Source: JBBTCX01 sp964494205 (GTDB lineage: Bacteria; Planctomycetota; Phycisphaerae; UBA1845). From it: 38,967 nucleotides of DNA. The stretch is taken from the NCBI GenBank assembly GCA_964494205.1, contig CAZBRD010000029.1:1-38967 (forward strand). The letters are read 5' to 3'. The notes below the pieces were generated by a model. It worked only from the letters and a program-made list of their open reading frames with translations. It was not told where the DNA came from and did not search any database. Positions within the stretch are counted from its first letter, which is position 1; each line of letters begins with the position of its first letter. A program made the position numbers and the translations under genes. Below, in pieces: positions 1 to 8,315 of the stretch.

Positions 1-2
1 TC

Positions 3-52
3 CCATGTTCAATCGATCCGCCGCGTGAAAAGCAGGGTTTTTCAACGGACTG
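3..52. repeat. 50-bp terminal inverted repeat, left copy (possible IS end)
   Basis: Read on the minus strand from 52 down to 3, this begins CAGTCCGTTGAAAAACCC and is base-for-base identical to plus-strand 38918-38967, so the window ends are perfect 50-bp inverted copies. The stop codon of the left RHS-type gene (42-44) lies inside it, so the repeat appears to interrupt that gene. An end beginning CAG...GTTGAAAAA looks like an insertion-sequence terminus, but no transposase is in the window. The alternative is an assembly break at a short repeat. The repeat itself is certain; its nature is not. Confidence 0.85.
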
Positions 53-3000
53 CTATGCTTCCCGAGTACTCGCACGAGTATTCCTCTTTTCGACGACCGC
101 TACTATCAAAAACAGTCGCATGTACCAAATTGCCTGGACTTTGCATGAGGTCTTGTTCACCAAACGCGTTGTAGCGGTATCGCGTTGTGCGGGCTTGGGC
201 TGGAATGTTTACGTTCTCGACTTTAGTCAGCACCTGGCCAAAATCATCATAGGTGTATTGAGTGGCCACTGTACCATTAGGTCCAGTCGTTGTTTCGATA
301 TTTACGCGCGCGGAATTGCCGTAGTAGGTGAATGTCGTTACCATCTCTCCGAGAGTCGGGTTAATTCCGGTCGGCGCCGATTTTCTGATCTCCGATACCC
401 GCCTCGGATGCGCTTCACTACCATAAACATAGGTTGTAACAGCTCCATTTGGATCGGTTACCGACGTCAAACGGTAGTCTCCCCATGCAGAGTTGAAGTC
501 GTGCCGCTCTCTGCGGCGATCTATTCTTTCTGCATTGGGCGAAGAGCTGGGTGAACGGTAGCTTTCGATAATTTTCCAGCTACCGTCTGTATATGGCGCA
601 CCAACAATCTGCCACTCATTAACGAGTGCTTCACCCGATGGCCGAATTTCCGTTCTCCGATAGTATGTCATTTCATCATTTGCACCGATTGTACTCTCAA
701 AGAAGAACTCGGTTAAAGCATAAGGGCCCTGTGCTTGTCCAAGAGCCACAGGATTCAAGTATTCTTGGCGCCTCGTCAGGAGTCCGACTTCGTTGTAGCA
801 CTCGACGCTGGCCTCGTAACAATCAGTACAAGAGGCACCGGCCCGATAAATCGCCACTACTTCTGAACATGCACCGATCCCTGTGTAGTATTGGCGGTAT
901 TCAACAAGCTCCAACTCACCCTGACTATTACGGCGAAGATGCGAAATCAACCGATCCGATTCATCTTCATAGGTGTACAGCTCGAGAACGTCAGCAGTCG
1001 AAGGATTCAGCGTTGCTGTAGTGATTTTGTAAGTTAGTCCTCGGCTATTTCGCCACCGAAACTTACCGCCATTACCACAGCCGCAACCACCGCCAGCCCC
1101 ACTTGCCGTAAATCGTCCAATTGCCTCGTCGGTAAAGTTAGGGTCGTAAAGAACTTTCTGCCGCCGTTCGTGCCCAGGTACAACAGGCTGCGAATTCGTG
1201 ACTTCTTCTGAAACCTGATCACCTTGATAGATGTACAGCGTCTCGGCCGTAAACTCAGTACCTGCAAAATCACCCCTATACCTTTTTTCCGGGTTCCCCG
1301 ATCCCGAGTAGGTGTAGCTCTCCAATACACTCCCGCTATTGTCAATAACTCGTAGCAGGGGCAACTGTCCCGGTTCAATTAGTATTGCGCAATCATTCGC
1401 CCCTTGATTTGGATTTGCGTCAAAGGGGCAATTGTCGCACATGAACGGAATGCCGTCACCATCGTGATCATCGTCATCTGGAAAGCCTGGACACGTATCG
1501 CACCCATCCGGCACTTCATCTACGTCTGAATCCAAGTCATCGTTGTGTCCCGCGCAAACATCGCAGTCGTTCGGATACCCATCACCGTCCGAATCAACAC
1601 TTGTCAAACCCCAACGCGAGATTCCCTTTCCCTCATATATGGGATTGCCCAAATGCTGCCGGACTTCATTAAAGTGACCGCCCACAACCGTCATCGTGCC
1701 ATAGCCAATAATATCCCGTACAATTGGGATTTGCCCCGTACAAGGGCTCAGGTGCACACCGTATCCCATTCTGTCAATAAAAGGACCGATCACGCGTGGT
1801 TTCATTCTCGCGACATTCCCAAAATTGTCTGCACTATTTCCTCTTGAAAAGCGCCCTCCGATGAACAGGGACGGACCGTTTCCGGGAACGGTGTAGTCGA
1901 TCAATTCGCGAAGCACGCGCACCTGGCAATCCGATGCCTCAACAAATGGTGAACCCGGATAATGGAATGGGTTTAGCGCAAATGCCGACTGATACGGTCG
2001 CCATGACGTTCCAGTCCATTTGGCAATCCGCCCCGAGAACAGCGCAAATGTCCCTACAAGACCACTTCCAACGCCACAAAAGTCGCCCCCCACAAAAAGT
2101 CCGCGACCCTGCCCATCATCAAAGGTCTCCATCGCGTATACGACGCCCGGAAGCGCGTTCGGATTGTCTGGCCCACTGCCGGTTCCGCATCCACAAACTC
2201 CAAACCCAACGGCCTCCCAATTGCCTGGACCGAGTGGATTAATCTCATTGTCCGGAACCCACCGCGCTAGCCCGCGCAATGGCAATGGTGCCAATGGGTC
2301 GCATAGAATTAACCCGTTGCCTCCATTACCCACCGAACAATCGATTGACCCTCCCGCATATAAGTGTTCAGCGCCGGGACCGCTTCCGTCCTCGTCAAAT
2401 ACCTCGAGCGCAAACACCGCCGGCGAAACAGACAAGTCACTGTGCGAAAGCCCTTCATTTAGGTTCAGCCAATCTGATCCGTTCCAGCATGCAATGAGTT
2501 GATTTTTCTCTCCATATGGACCATCTGCGAAGCTAAACGAACCACCCACACATAGGAAACCGCGATAAACCATCATTGAACGAACGGGCCCATCGGGTTG
2601 TTTTGCCAACGAATTGATAGTTCCATCTGCAGAAATGCGAGCGATATGCTGAAACGCCGAGACCGGACAATTCCCACCCGTACCCTCATCCGATCGGCAT
2701 TGAAAACTTCCACCCACATAGAGTCCTGCTTGCACTCCCGAAGAAAGAGCCTCGGGAACAGCCAGCATGACCTCTACGTCGCCTCCTTTTAGGCCAACAA
2801 CTTGAGGCGAGAGCGCCTCCCAATTAGTGCCACTCCAGCGCGCGACCTTACGAGCCGCACTGTCGCCCAGTGAACACTCGCCGGAAGTAGGCTCGCCATC
2901 GAACGACCCTCCTGCGTATAGAACACCGTTGTAAACAGCAAATGCGTTAATCGACGTGTCCGTGCTGCAGCTGCCGCCGCAGGCCAAGTCGAAGTCTGCG

Positions 3001-3116
3001 TACTCACCGGACGGATCAACCCACAATGAGTTAAGCGAGGAACATTGATCGGCCCTTGTTGTTGCAACGCCGGTAATTACGGCCAGCACTATCGCGAATT
3101 GGCGATTGGGTTTCAT
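42..3116 (-). CDS. Secreted propeller/TSP3/YD-repeat protein, C-terminus truncated
   Basis: A 1024-residue exported protein. Residues 1-22 look like a Sec signal peptide (basic start, hydrophobic AIVLAVITGVA, cleavage near RADQ). Residues about 25-490 contain repeated blocks of the form LYVGGSF...ARWSGTNW, the pattern of delta-60/kelch-like beta-propeller repeats. Residues about 500-575 are Asp/Cys-rich DSDGDGxPxxCDxC thrombospondin-3-like calcium-binding repeats. From about 580 onward there are YTY/YRYNxFG-type YD repeats typical of RHS proteins. The ATG is preceded by AGGAG at 6-nt spacing. The YD region ends abruptly at a stop inside the 50-bp terminal repeat, with no RHS core or toxin tip, so the gene is probably disrupted or cut by a contig break. 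It lies 61 nt downstream of the Cys-rich gene on the same strand, suggesting co-transcription. The role is probably surface or contact-related, but this is not established. Confidence 0.8.
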   Translation of the reverse strand: MKPNRQFAIVLAVITGVATTRADQCSSLNSLWVDPSGEYADFDLACGGSCSTDTSINAFAVYNGVLYAGGSFDGEPTSGECSLGDSAARKVARWSGTNWEALSPQVVGLKGGDVEVMLAVPEALSSGVQAGLYVGGSFQCRSDEGTGGNCPVSAFQHIARISADGTINSLAKQPDGPVRSMMVYRGFLCVGGSFSFADGPYGEKNQLIACWNGSDWLNLNEGLSHSDLSVSPAVFALEVFDEDGSGPGAEHLYAGGSIDCSVGNGGNGLILCDPLAPLPLRGLARWVPDNEINPLGPGNWEAVGFGVCGCGTGSGPDNPNALPGVVYAMETFDDGQGRGLFVGGDFCGVGSGLVGTFALFSGRIAKWTGTSWRPYQSAFALNPFHYPGSPFVEASDCQVRVLRELIDYTVPGNGPSLFIGGRFSRGNSADNFGNVARMKPRVIGPFIDRMGYGVHLSPCTGQIPIVRDIIGYGTMTVVGGHFNEVRQHLGNPIYEGKGISRWGLTSVDSDGDGYPNDCDVCAGHNDDLDSDVDEVPDGCDTCPGFPDDDDHDGDGIPFMCDNCPFDANPNQGANDCAILIEPGQLPLLRVIDNSGSVLESYTYSGSGNPEKRYRGDFAGTEFTAETLYIYQGDQVSEEVTNSQPVVPGHERRQKVLYDPNFTDEAIGRFTASGAGGGCGCGNGGKFRWRNSRGLTYKITTATLNPSTADVLELYTYEDESDRLISHLRRNSQGELELVEYRQYYTGIGACSEVVAIYRAGASCTDCYEASVECYNEVGLLTRRQEYLNPVALGQAQGPYALTEFFFESTIGANDEMTYYRRTEIRPSGEALVNEWQIVGAPYTDGSWKIIESYRSPSSSPNAERIDRRRERHDFNSAWGDYRLTSVTDPNGAVTTYVYGSEAHPRRVSEIRKSAPTGINPTLGEMVTTFTYYGNSARVNIETTTGPNGTVATQYTYDDFGQVLTKVENVNIPAQARTTRYRYNAFGEQDLMQSPGNLVHATVFDSSGRRKEEYSCEYSGSIAVR

Positions 3117-3177
3117 AATAAACTCCTAGTTGGCGCAGGCGCGGCACAAGAACCGCTTTCTGGCAAAGAAGCAACGG

Positions 3178-4581
3178 TTACTGTCCGAACACAAAAGTGG
3201 TTTCGGCACTATCGGGCATAACCAGATTGGAACCAGTAAACCGCCAGCCCTTGGCATGGCCTTGCCGTACGATTAGATCGGTTGCTGTTGGCCAAAGGAT
3301 AAAGGGGCTTGATAAGTTGCCAATACTGCAAGCGGATCCACTACTACACGCCCCGCAGCATGGAATGCTCATTTCATAGTCATAGTCATATGATGCTCCT
3401 GTGTCGCCAACTTTGTCCCACACTATGATCTGTGGTCGCGCCGGCGGTTCCACCTGACGGTCACACGGTAACGGGCGGATCTGAAAGTCGACTTTCTTGG
3501 TCAAATAGCGTATGCAACAATCTGTATCCTCGGTGTAGAACCAGTGAGCCATTGTGTGTACGGTAGCCACTTTGTCGCCACGACCCACGCTTGCGTTGAA
3601 TTCAAACCGCTTAGCGCTGTCGTTCTCTTCGGAATCAATGCAGACTTGTTCCTGTACGAGATTACCCATGCGCCCTCCCACGCCGGACCATCCCGCCGCG
3701 TTGGGCATAGTACCTGCACGAATCTCCAACGACGATGTTCCAGTATTCGGAGTATCTAGGATCTCGAATCGCAGTTGACCAGCGCCGGGAAACAGGAATA
3801 CTCCATTCACAGCCTCACCCAATCGGGCCCCTGATAGATCGTTTTCGCGGATCGTGTAAACGGGAACGACAAGTGGCTCGGCATCCTCCTGAGTGGGCAG
3901 CGTCTTGTAGACCTTGAACATTCCCTGTGGCATCCTGGCGGGTTCGCATGCCAGGCATTTCAGAGCATCCAGAGAGTATGAACAAGTCAGATTGGGAGGG
4001 GGGATAATACCCTCAGCCGTTTGGTTCCATGCGAATTCGACACCACAACTGGGATCACTCACCATGCCATCAAAGACTTCCACTCGATAAGTTTTTGGGA
4101 TAGCGCCATTGCAAACATCGAAAGTGAAGTCGAGGGGATTGCTCTGTTCTCCTTGATTGATATCGCAGCCACCAGCGTTATCATCCCCGAACGGCGCTTC
4201 GTCGCTACCAGCACAGCAACAAGTGTCGATCTCCTCCTCTTTTCGATCAATTTCATTCCCATTACAGTCAAAGAGAATAACACGAACGCGCGCATTAGGC
4301 GGATGACAACCCTTGTCTGGGCAGCAGGACGAACACGGATCACAGTGCTCCCGCTCCCAATCCCATCCATCTGTACCTTCAGTGAAATCTATCGGTATGT
4401 TAATGCAGGGCGTCGCAGACACACACCAAGTTGGGCCGCCAGGAGGCACCGTCGCGCCAGCATTTACAGACATTGCACCAGCGCTGGCGCCGTCCGACAG
4501 GAAATGCAGTCCACTTGCAATAACAAAGATAGAAACTCTTGACCTATCAAATCTCAAGTTTACTTCTGGTCTCTTATACAC
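3178..4581 (-). CDS. Cys-rich exported protein of unknown function
   Basis: A 467-residue protein that I do not recognise as a named family. The GTG start has GGAG about 10 nt upstream. A hydrophobic stretch near residues 16-30 (VSIFVIASGLHFLSDGASA) fits a signal peptide with an extended basic N-region. The mature part is very rich in cysteine, with clusters CDPCSSCCPDKGC (about 80-92), CCCAG (about 123) and CCGACSSGSAC (about 405), suggesting a disulfide-stabilised extracytoplasmic protein. No catalytic motif or further membrane segment is visible. It is the first gene of an apparent two-gene unit with the propeller/YD-repeat protein downstream, so it could be a secreted partner of that protein (inference). 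Confidence 0.75.
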   Translation of the reverse strand: MYKRPEVNLRFDRSRVSIFVIASGLHFLSDGASAGAMSVNAGATVPPGGPTWCVSATPCINIPIDFTEGTDGWDWEREHCDPCSSCCPDKGCHPPNARVRVILFDCNGNEIDRKEEEIDTCCCAGSDEAPFGDDNAGGCDINQGEQSNPLDFTFDVCNGAIPKTYRVEVFDGMVSDPSCGVEFAWNQTAEGIIPPPNLTCSYSLDALKCLACEPARMPQGMFKVYKTLPTQEDAEPLVVPVYTIRENDLSGARLGEAVNGVFLFPGAGQLRFEILDTPNTGTSSLEIRAGTMPNAAGWSGVGGRMGNLVQEQVCIDSEENDSAKRFEFNASVGRGDKVATVHTMAHWFYTEDTDCCIRYLTKKVDFQIRPLPCDRQVEPPARPQIIVWDKVGDTGASYDYDYEMSIPCCGACSSGSACSIGNLSSPFILWPTATDLIVRQGHAKGWRFTGSNLVMPDSAETTFVFGQ

Positions 4582-5294
4582 TGTTGTGATTCTCCGTTGA
4601 TGCCTTGATTCGGTTTTCCATATCGACCATCAACTATACTCAGCCAACCAAGCTCATGCAGAATAAAGAGTCGCCTCGAGGTGCATTAGAACCGTTCTAT
4701 GCGAGGCAATCACATTTTTTCCAACAGCGTAGCGCGGAACATTGACCCTGACCTGCCAGCCTTAACTGGCTCTTCAAGGAGCACTCTGTCGGCTTGAGCA
4801 CAATAAACTATTCGTGTAAACGAACCCAAATAACGGTTGACAGCAAGCTAATCGCGCCAATTCCGCGTAATCAGGAATCCTGAGACGAAGCTCGCTCCCA
4901 ATTCATCAAACAGACCCAGAAAGCGAAAAACAACCAATTTTGATTGATCTACACCAAGTGTAGCCCGCTGCTTGCTATAGAATCCGCCCTCGATAGCACT
5001 ATCGCACTACCTTCGATTATTTGATCAAATCGTAGTTCACATGATTCGCGACGAAGTATATCGAGTTAGTAAGCGGTTAGTCAACACCATGTGTTATACG
5101 AAAACAAGATTTCAATTGTTCGAGGAAAATCTCTCCTTGCCGCAAATACCCCTTTGCGCGTACGCAATACACGCCAGCGATAGAGCCTTGATGCCGTTGC
5201 ACAACGAGTGCTGCCTTCTCACAACATAGTGTTGGCAGCTATCAATTGAAAACTTGAAGTTCCCTCCTGCTAAACAAGTTGGTAGCACTATGCA
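4582..5294. other. Gene-poor gap with several short palindromes; possible element boundary
   Basis: About 710 bases between the Cys-rich gene and the integrase, with no convincing gene. A 62-codon plus-strand ORF (5041-5229) lacks a ribosome site and recognisable content. Short dyads are visible: TCAGGA-A-TCCTGA (4871-4883), CGATAG-CA-CTATCG (4991-5004) and ATTTGATCAAAT (5019-5030). The 9-mer TAGCACTAT occurs at 4994-5002 and again at 5283-5291, just beyond the integrase stop. One end of the integrase-bearing element should lie here if the enzyme integrated it, but I see no second copy of the tRNA-like sequence at 19555-19580. Confidence 0.5.
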
Positions 5295-5927
5295 TCAGCT
5301 ATCCGACCAGCGCCGCGATCGCATCACATCAATCACTGCGGTGGGCGCTAAGTGGTCGAGGTAGCGGGCCGTCGTCGTTATGTTGGTATGCCCTAGTTGC
5401 TTCGAGATGATGGCAATGTCCACTCCCTCAGCTCGCAATTGAGCGGCGTGGGTATGTCGGAATCCGTGGGCGTGGACGCGCTTTTCAATTCGAGCCTTGA
5501 ATGCGAGTCGCTTGAGCATCACGCGAACATAGGATGCGGACATTGATTGACCGTCGAGCGTGCAGAAGACCGGGTGCCGTCCGTTAACACCGAGCAATGA
5601 ACGCTTATCTATCCATCGTTGAACGATACTGGCTGCACCCGGATCGATTCCGATTGTGCGCGAACGACCGCCCTTCCCATTCAGAACTCGGACGATGCCT
5701 TTATCGAGTTCGAGGTCCTTCGGATAAAGCGACAGCGCCTCATTAATGCGTAACCCACTGCGATAGAGCAAAGCGATCAGAGCGCGATTACGGATGCCCG
5801 TTGGCGCTCGATGACTGCACGCACGCATGAGCTTGCTGACTTCTTCGTCGGTCAGCACTTCCGGTGGCAGATGCTTGTGCCGTCGGGGTTTTCGTCCATC
5901 GCCCACGTAGATCGACCCATTGAACAT
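5295..5927 (-). CDS. Tyrosine recombinase/integrase, short form
   Basis: A site-specific tyrosine recombinase. All catalytic residues are visible (210-residue numbering): Arg60 in YRSGLRINEA, a likely Lys at 85 in NGKGGR, His154 and Arg157 in HAHGFRHTHA, His180 in LGHTNITTT and nucleophile Tyr189 in ARYLDHL. The ATG at 5927 is preferred because GGAGG lies 5 nt upstream. A GTG at 5990 would extend the ORF by 21 residues but places coding sequence over a palindrome. At 210 residues it is shorter than the usual 300-400 because an N-terminal core-binding (SAM-like) domain is essentially absent. It may be a minimal recombinase or a truncated one. It is the last gene of the phage-like minus-strand cluster and lies at its boundary, as expected for an integrase that inserts or excises the element. 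Confidence 0.85.
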   Translation of the reverse strand: MFNGSIYVGDGRKPRRHKHLPPEVLTDEEVSKLMRACSHRAPTGIRNRALIALLYRSGLRINEALSLYPKDLELDKGIVRVLNGKGGRSRTIGIDPGAASIVQRWIDKRSLLGVNGRHPVFCTLDGQSMSASYVRVMLKRLAFKARIEKRVHAHGFRHTHAAQLRAEGVDIAIISKQLGHTNITTTARYLDHLAPTAVIDVMRSRRWSDS

Positions 5928-5971
5928 GCATTCCTCCCTTTGAAAACCGGCCTCCGATCGGCGCACTTCGC

Positions 5972-5992
5972 GAGTGTCACGTCGTGACACTC
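5972..5992. promoter_or_regulatory. Perfect 10-bp-arm palindrome upstream of the integrase
   Basis: GAGTGTCACG and CGTGACACTC are perfect inverted arms around a single T. The palindrome lies 45 nt upstream of the preferred integrase ATG. Its size and position fit a dimeric repressor operator or a recombinase binding site. It touches a second hairpin at 5993-6020. Confidence 0.6.
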
Positions 5993-6020
5993 AGTTACGC
6001 TTTTCCTACAACGCGTAACT
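5993..6020. promoter_or_regulatory. Inverted repeat AGTTACGC...GCGTAACT with a further heptamer copy
   Basis: Arms AGTTACGC (5993-6000) and GCGTAACT (6013-6020) flank a 12-nt spacer. The heptamer CGTAACT occurs again at 6055-6061, giving three copies within 70 bp between the integrase and TerL genes. This could be recombinase arm sites, an operator or a weak stem-loop. No T-run follows, so a rho-independent terminator is unlikely. Confidence 0.45.
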
Positions 6021-6124
6021 CTGTGCTACCTCGGGGTGGCCAGACGTGGAAGAACGTAACTCCATGGTGAGGAAGGATTTAGATTCATCGGGGAAGGCTG
6101 AACCGGATGGATTCCGGCAACCGT

Positions 6125-7513
6125 TTAGAAGTCTGTGCGGCGAAGTTGCTTAGCCCAGCCACGTTCATAGTATTTTCCCCAACGCTCGTTGATTCCCGCT
6201 TCGGCAAACGTAGGCCCGCAGTAGGCGCCATCTGCGGCCTCGAGGGCTAACGCAAGGGCCGTCCAGCGATCGGCGTGGCTACCCGCCTCACGCGGTGCGG
6301 CGTAGCGCACATTTCCGGAAGCGGTCACCGTTCGCGCTACGGAATGCAGGTCGTCGATCAACGGTCGGTGGTTGGGGATGGTGATGTAGCCACGTTGAAA
6401 CGAGGCGAGGATGCGCGAGGCTAACGATTCTTTGACCGGTGCCGTCATGCACACTGGCTCGACGCGGCTACCGTACTTTTTGACCAACTCCTCGCATAAT
6501 TGCATCCCCAGTCCGCTCTGGTCAATCGAGAGTCGTCGCAGGCAGTGGATATTCAATAGGCTCGCCAATAGTTGAAATTGTTCAGCAAACGGCGTTTGAT
6601 GCAGTTCAACCGCGCCCCGCCAGCGTATCCCTTTGCTGTCTTTCTCCAGGACTACCAGCACCGACATGTCGTGTTTGCGGCCCACGTCGTACCCAGCCAG
6701 TAAGTTCTTGGCTCCGGCCAATCCGTTCATGTTCAGGCGATAGGGAAGCGTCTCGTCGACTCGCGCCAGCAGCAGGTCATACGGCAACAAAGCGTGCGCT
6801 TCATCCACGAATTCGCATTCGTAAGCTGCACGCCACGTTACTTCGTCGGCCACAGCAGCACGCAAAGCGGCGATGTCATGCGGCACGCCCCCCTTCTGGG
6901 CGTCGTAAATGTCCACGCGGTGCCGTGACCAAGCTTCGTCGCCGTTGTGCCACAGGCGATGGAACATGCCCGAACGGGCGCCGGGCGTCGAGATGACGCT
7001 CAGTCGAAACTGTTTGTTGGTCGAAATAGTCGGCACGATGGCCAACCAGAGAGCATCGACGTCGGGTATCCATGCGGCTTCGTCGATGACGACGTGACCC
7101 GAATAACCTTGGACCGTCGCTGCGGCAGATGGTAGCGATATGACGCGACCGCCAGTGGAGAGTTCGATGGCTTCAGCGCTTTGCTTCTCCACCTGGACTA
7201 CGCCGTCTCCGGCAGCAGTCACCAACGGCAGCAACTGACCGGCCTTGCGCAACAACTCCGATGCCTGACGTTGACTGGCACTGACCACCACGGTCGTTTC
7301 GCCATAGATGGCGGCGTGCAGCGCCTCGGTCGCCACCGCCGTCGACATGCCTATTTGCCGCGCCTTGCAACAGACGCGAAGCCGCGAGTGGTCTTCGAGC
7401 CAACGCCGTTGGTGCGACCACCATTGCAGGGTTGTCGGTTCACTTTGTGGATGGTAAGCATTCGTGTCGATGCATGCGCTGTCACAAGCCACATCAACGG
7501 CATCAGCGTTCAT
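6125..7513 (-). CDS. terL: Phage terminase large subunit
   Basis: The packaging motor ATPase and nuclease of tailed-phage-type elements, 462 residues, normal for the family. Visible features are a Walker A-type motif KARQIGMST (50-58), Walker B VVIDEA (141-146), a coupling motif STPG (175-178) and a C-terminal RNase H-like nuclease that begins LLAGYDVGRKHD, with the likely first metal Asp at 276. The ATG overlaps the stop of the upstream DUF5681 gene by 4 nt, so the two are translationally coupled, consistent with a large/small-subunit pair. It sits between that gene and the integrase. No portal, protease or capsid gene follows, although portal normally comes next to TerL. This suggests that DNA is packaged into another phage's capsid or that the prophage is reduced (inference). 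Confidence 0.88.
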   Translation of the reverse strand: MNADAVDVACDSACIDTNAYHPQSEPTTLQWWSHQRRWLEDHSRLRVCCKARQIGMSTAVATEALHAAIYGETTVVVSASQRQASELLRKAGQLLPLVTAAGDGVVQVEKQSAEAIELSTGGRVISLPSAAATVQGYSGHVVIDEAAWIPDVDALWLAIVPTISTNKQFRLSVISTPGARSGMFHRLWHNGDEAWSRHRVDIYDAQKGGVPHDIAALRAAVADEVTWRAAYECEFVDEAHALLPYDLLLARVDETLPYRLNMNGLAGAKNLLAGYDVGRKHDMSVLVVLEKDSKGIRWRGAVELHQTPFAEQFQLLASLLNIHCLRRLSIDQSGLGMQLCEELVKKYGSRVEPVCMTAPVKESLASRILASFQRGYITIPNHRPLIDDLHSVARTVTASGNVRYAAPREAGSHADRWTALALALEAADGAYCGPTFAEAGINERWGKYYERGWAKQLRRTDF

Positions 7514-8043
7514 GGGCCGACCGCCTCGTCGCTGCTTACTGTGAGGGGTGCTGGTATCGGGGCCGATGCTTTGAAACCCAGCACAGCCGACACGCTTGCC
7601 AACGCTGCTTGCACATCGCCTGGCCCGCTCAGTGTGATGCGCTTCTCGTCTCCGTCGAGTGCTTTGTGCAAGAGTTGCAGCAGGCCCACAAGCTTGTCAC
7701 CAGCGGTCGTGCTGCCCTTGACTGTGCGAATCAGCAACTGAGTAATGCCGTCGTACATCAGCCCCGCAATGACGTCGATGTTCTGGGTCTCGTCGGGGTC
7801 CATGCCGAGTTGCTGAGCGATTTTGACCAACTCAGCGCGGGTCTTGGCGGGCTTGATTCCCACGCGACGAAGTGCGGCTGACAATGAACCGCTCTCTCGC
7901 GGTCGACCGTTGGGATTACCACTCTGTCCTGGCTGCCAGCGGTGGGGAGCCAGCCATGGCGCTCGTTCACCATTCGTCGGCGCCTCGCTTGGAACCGGCA
8001 AGTCTGGGACAGTGCGTTGGATGTTGTCGCTTTCGTTCGTCAT
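7510..8043 (-). CDS. DUF5681-domain protein, probable small-terminase-like partner
   Basis: A 177-residue protein with the characteristic motif WQPGQSGNPNGRP (about 36-48), the hallmark of the DUF5681 family found beside phage terminase large subunits. A helical segment follows (about 55-130) and a Pro/Ala-rich tail. The start is ATG with GAGG about 7 nt upstream. Its last 4 nt overlap the terL start (ATGA), which argues that it works with TerL, perhaps as the DNA-recognition subunit. That role is inferred from position; no HTH is clear by eye. Confidence 0.75.
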   Translation of the reverse strand: MTNESDNIQRTVPDLPVPSEAPTNGERAPWLAPHRWQPGQSGNPNGRPRESGSLSAALRRVGIKPAKTRAELVKIAQQLGMDPDETQNIDVIAGLMYDGITQLLIRTVKGSTTAGDKLVGLLQLLHKALDGDEKRITLSGPGDVQAALASVSAVLGFKASAPIPAPLTVSSDEAVGP

Positions 8044-8113
8044 TTCTGTGCCTCACTTTGGCACGGAATCTTAGCAATACGGAGGCTGTGCCCTTCCAGC
8101 CTTTGGAAGCACC

Positions 8114-8314
8114 TCACTCCAAAATTACGCGGAACTTGCGACCGCATGCGCATTGCACCCACCACAACGCGCTGCCGTCGCCCTGATTCGCCAGCGTGCG
8201 ATACTTGTGGAGTTTGATGCCACCGCAAGAAGGGCATCGCGGGCGCTCGACAGTGATCGACTCTAGCGGTTGCCGATCATAATGGGGCTTACTCGCCGTT
8301 TTCATTAAACTCAC
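8114..8314 (-). CDS. Small zinc-ribbon protein
   Basis: A 66-residue protein with a zinc-ribbon signature: CPSCGG near residue 27 and CACGRKF near 55, so CxxC and CxC pairs about 26 residues apart could bind one zinc. The start is GTG at 8314, one nucleotide beyond the upstream methylase stop, with GAAGAG close by. An ATG at 8305 in the same frame is also possible. Small single-zinc proteins are common in phage early regions as nucleic-acid-binding or transcription-modulating factors; nothing here identifies a specific target. Confidence 0.65.
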   Translation of the reverse strand: MSLMKTASKPHYDRQPLESITVERPRCPSCGGIKLHKYRTLANQGDGSALWWVQCACGRKFRVILE

Positions 8315-8315
8315 A

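Noticed and set aside
5041..5229. 62-codon plus-strand ORF before the integrase
   Set aside because: No ribosome site or conserved-looking content; in a region with several short palindromes.
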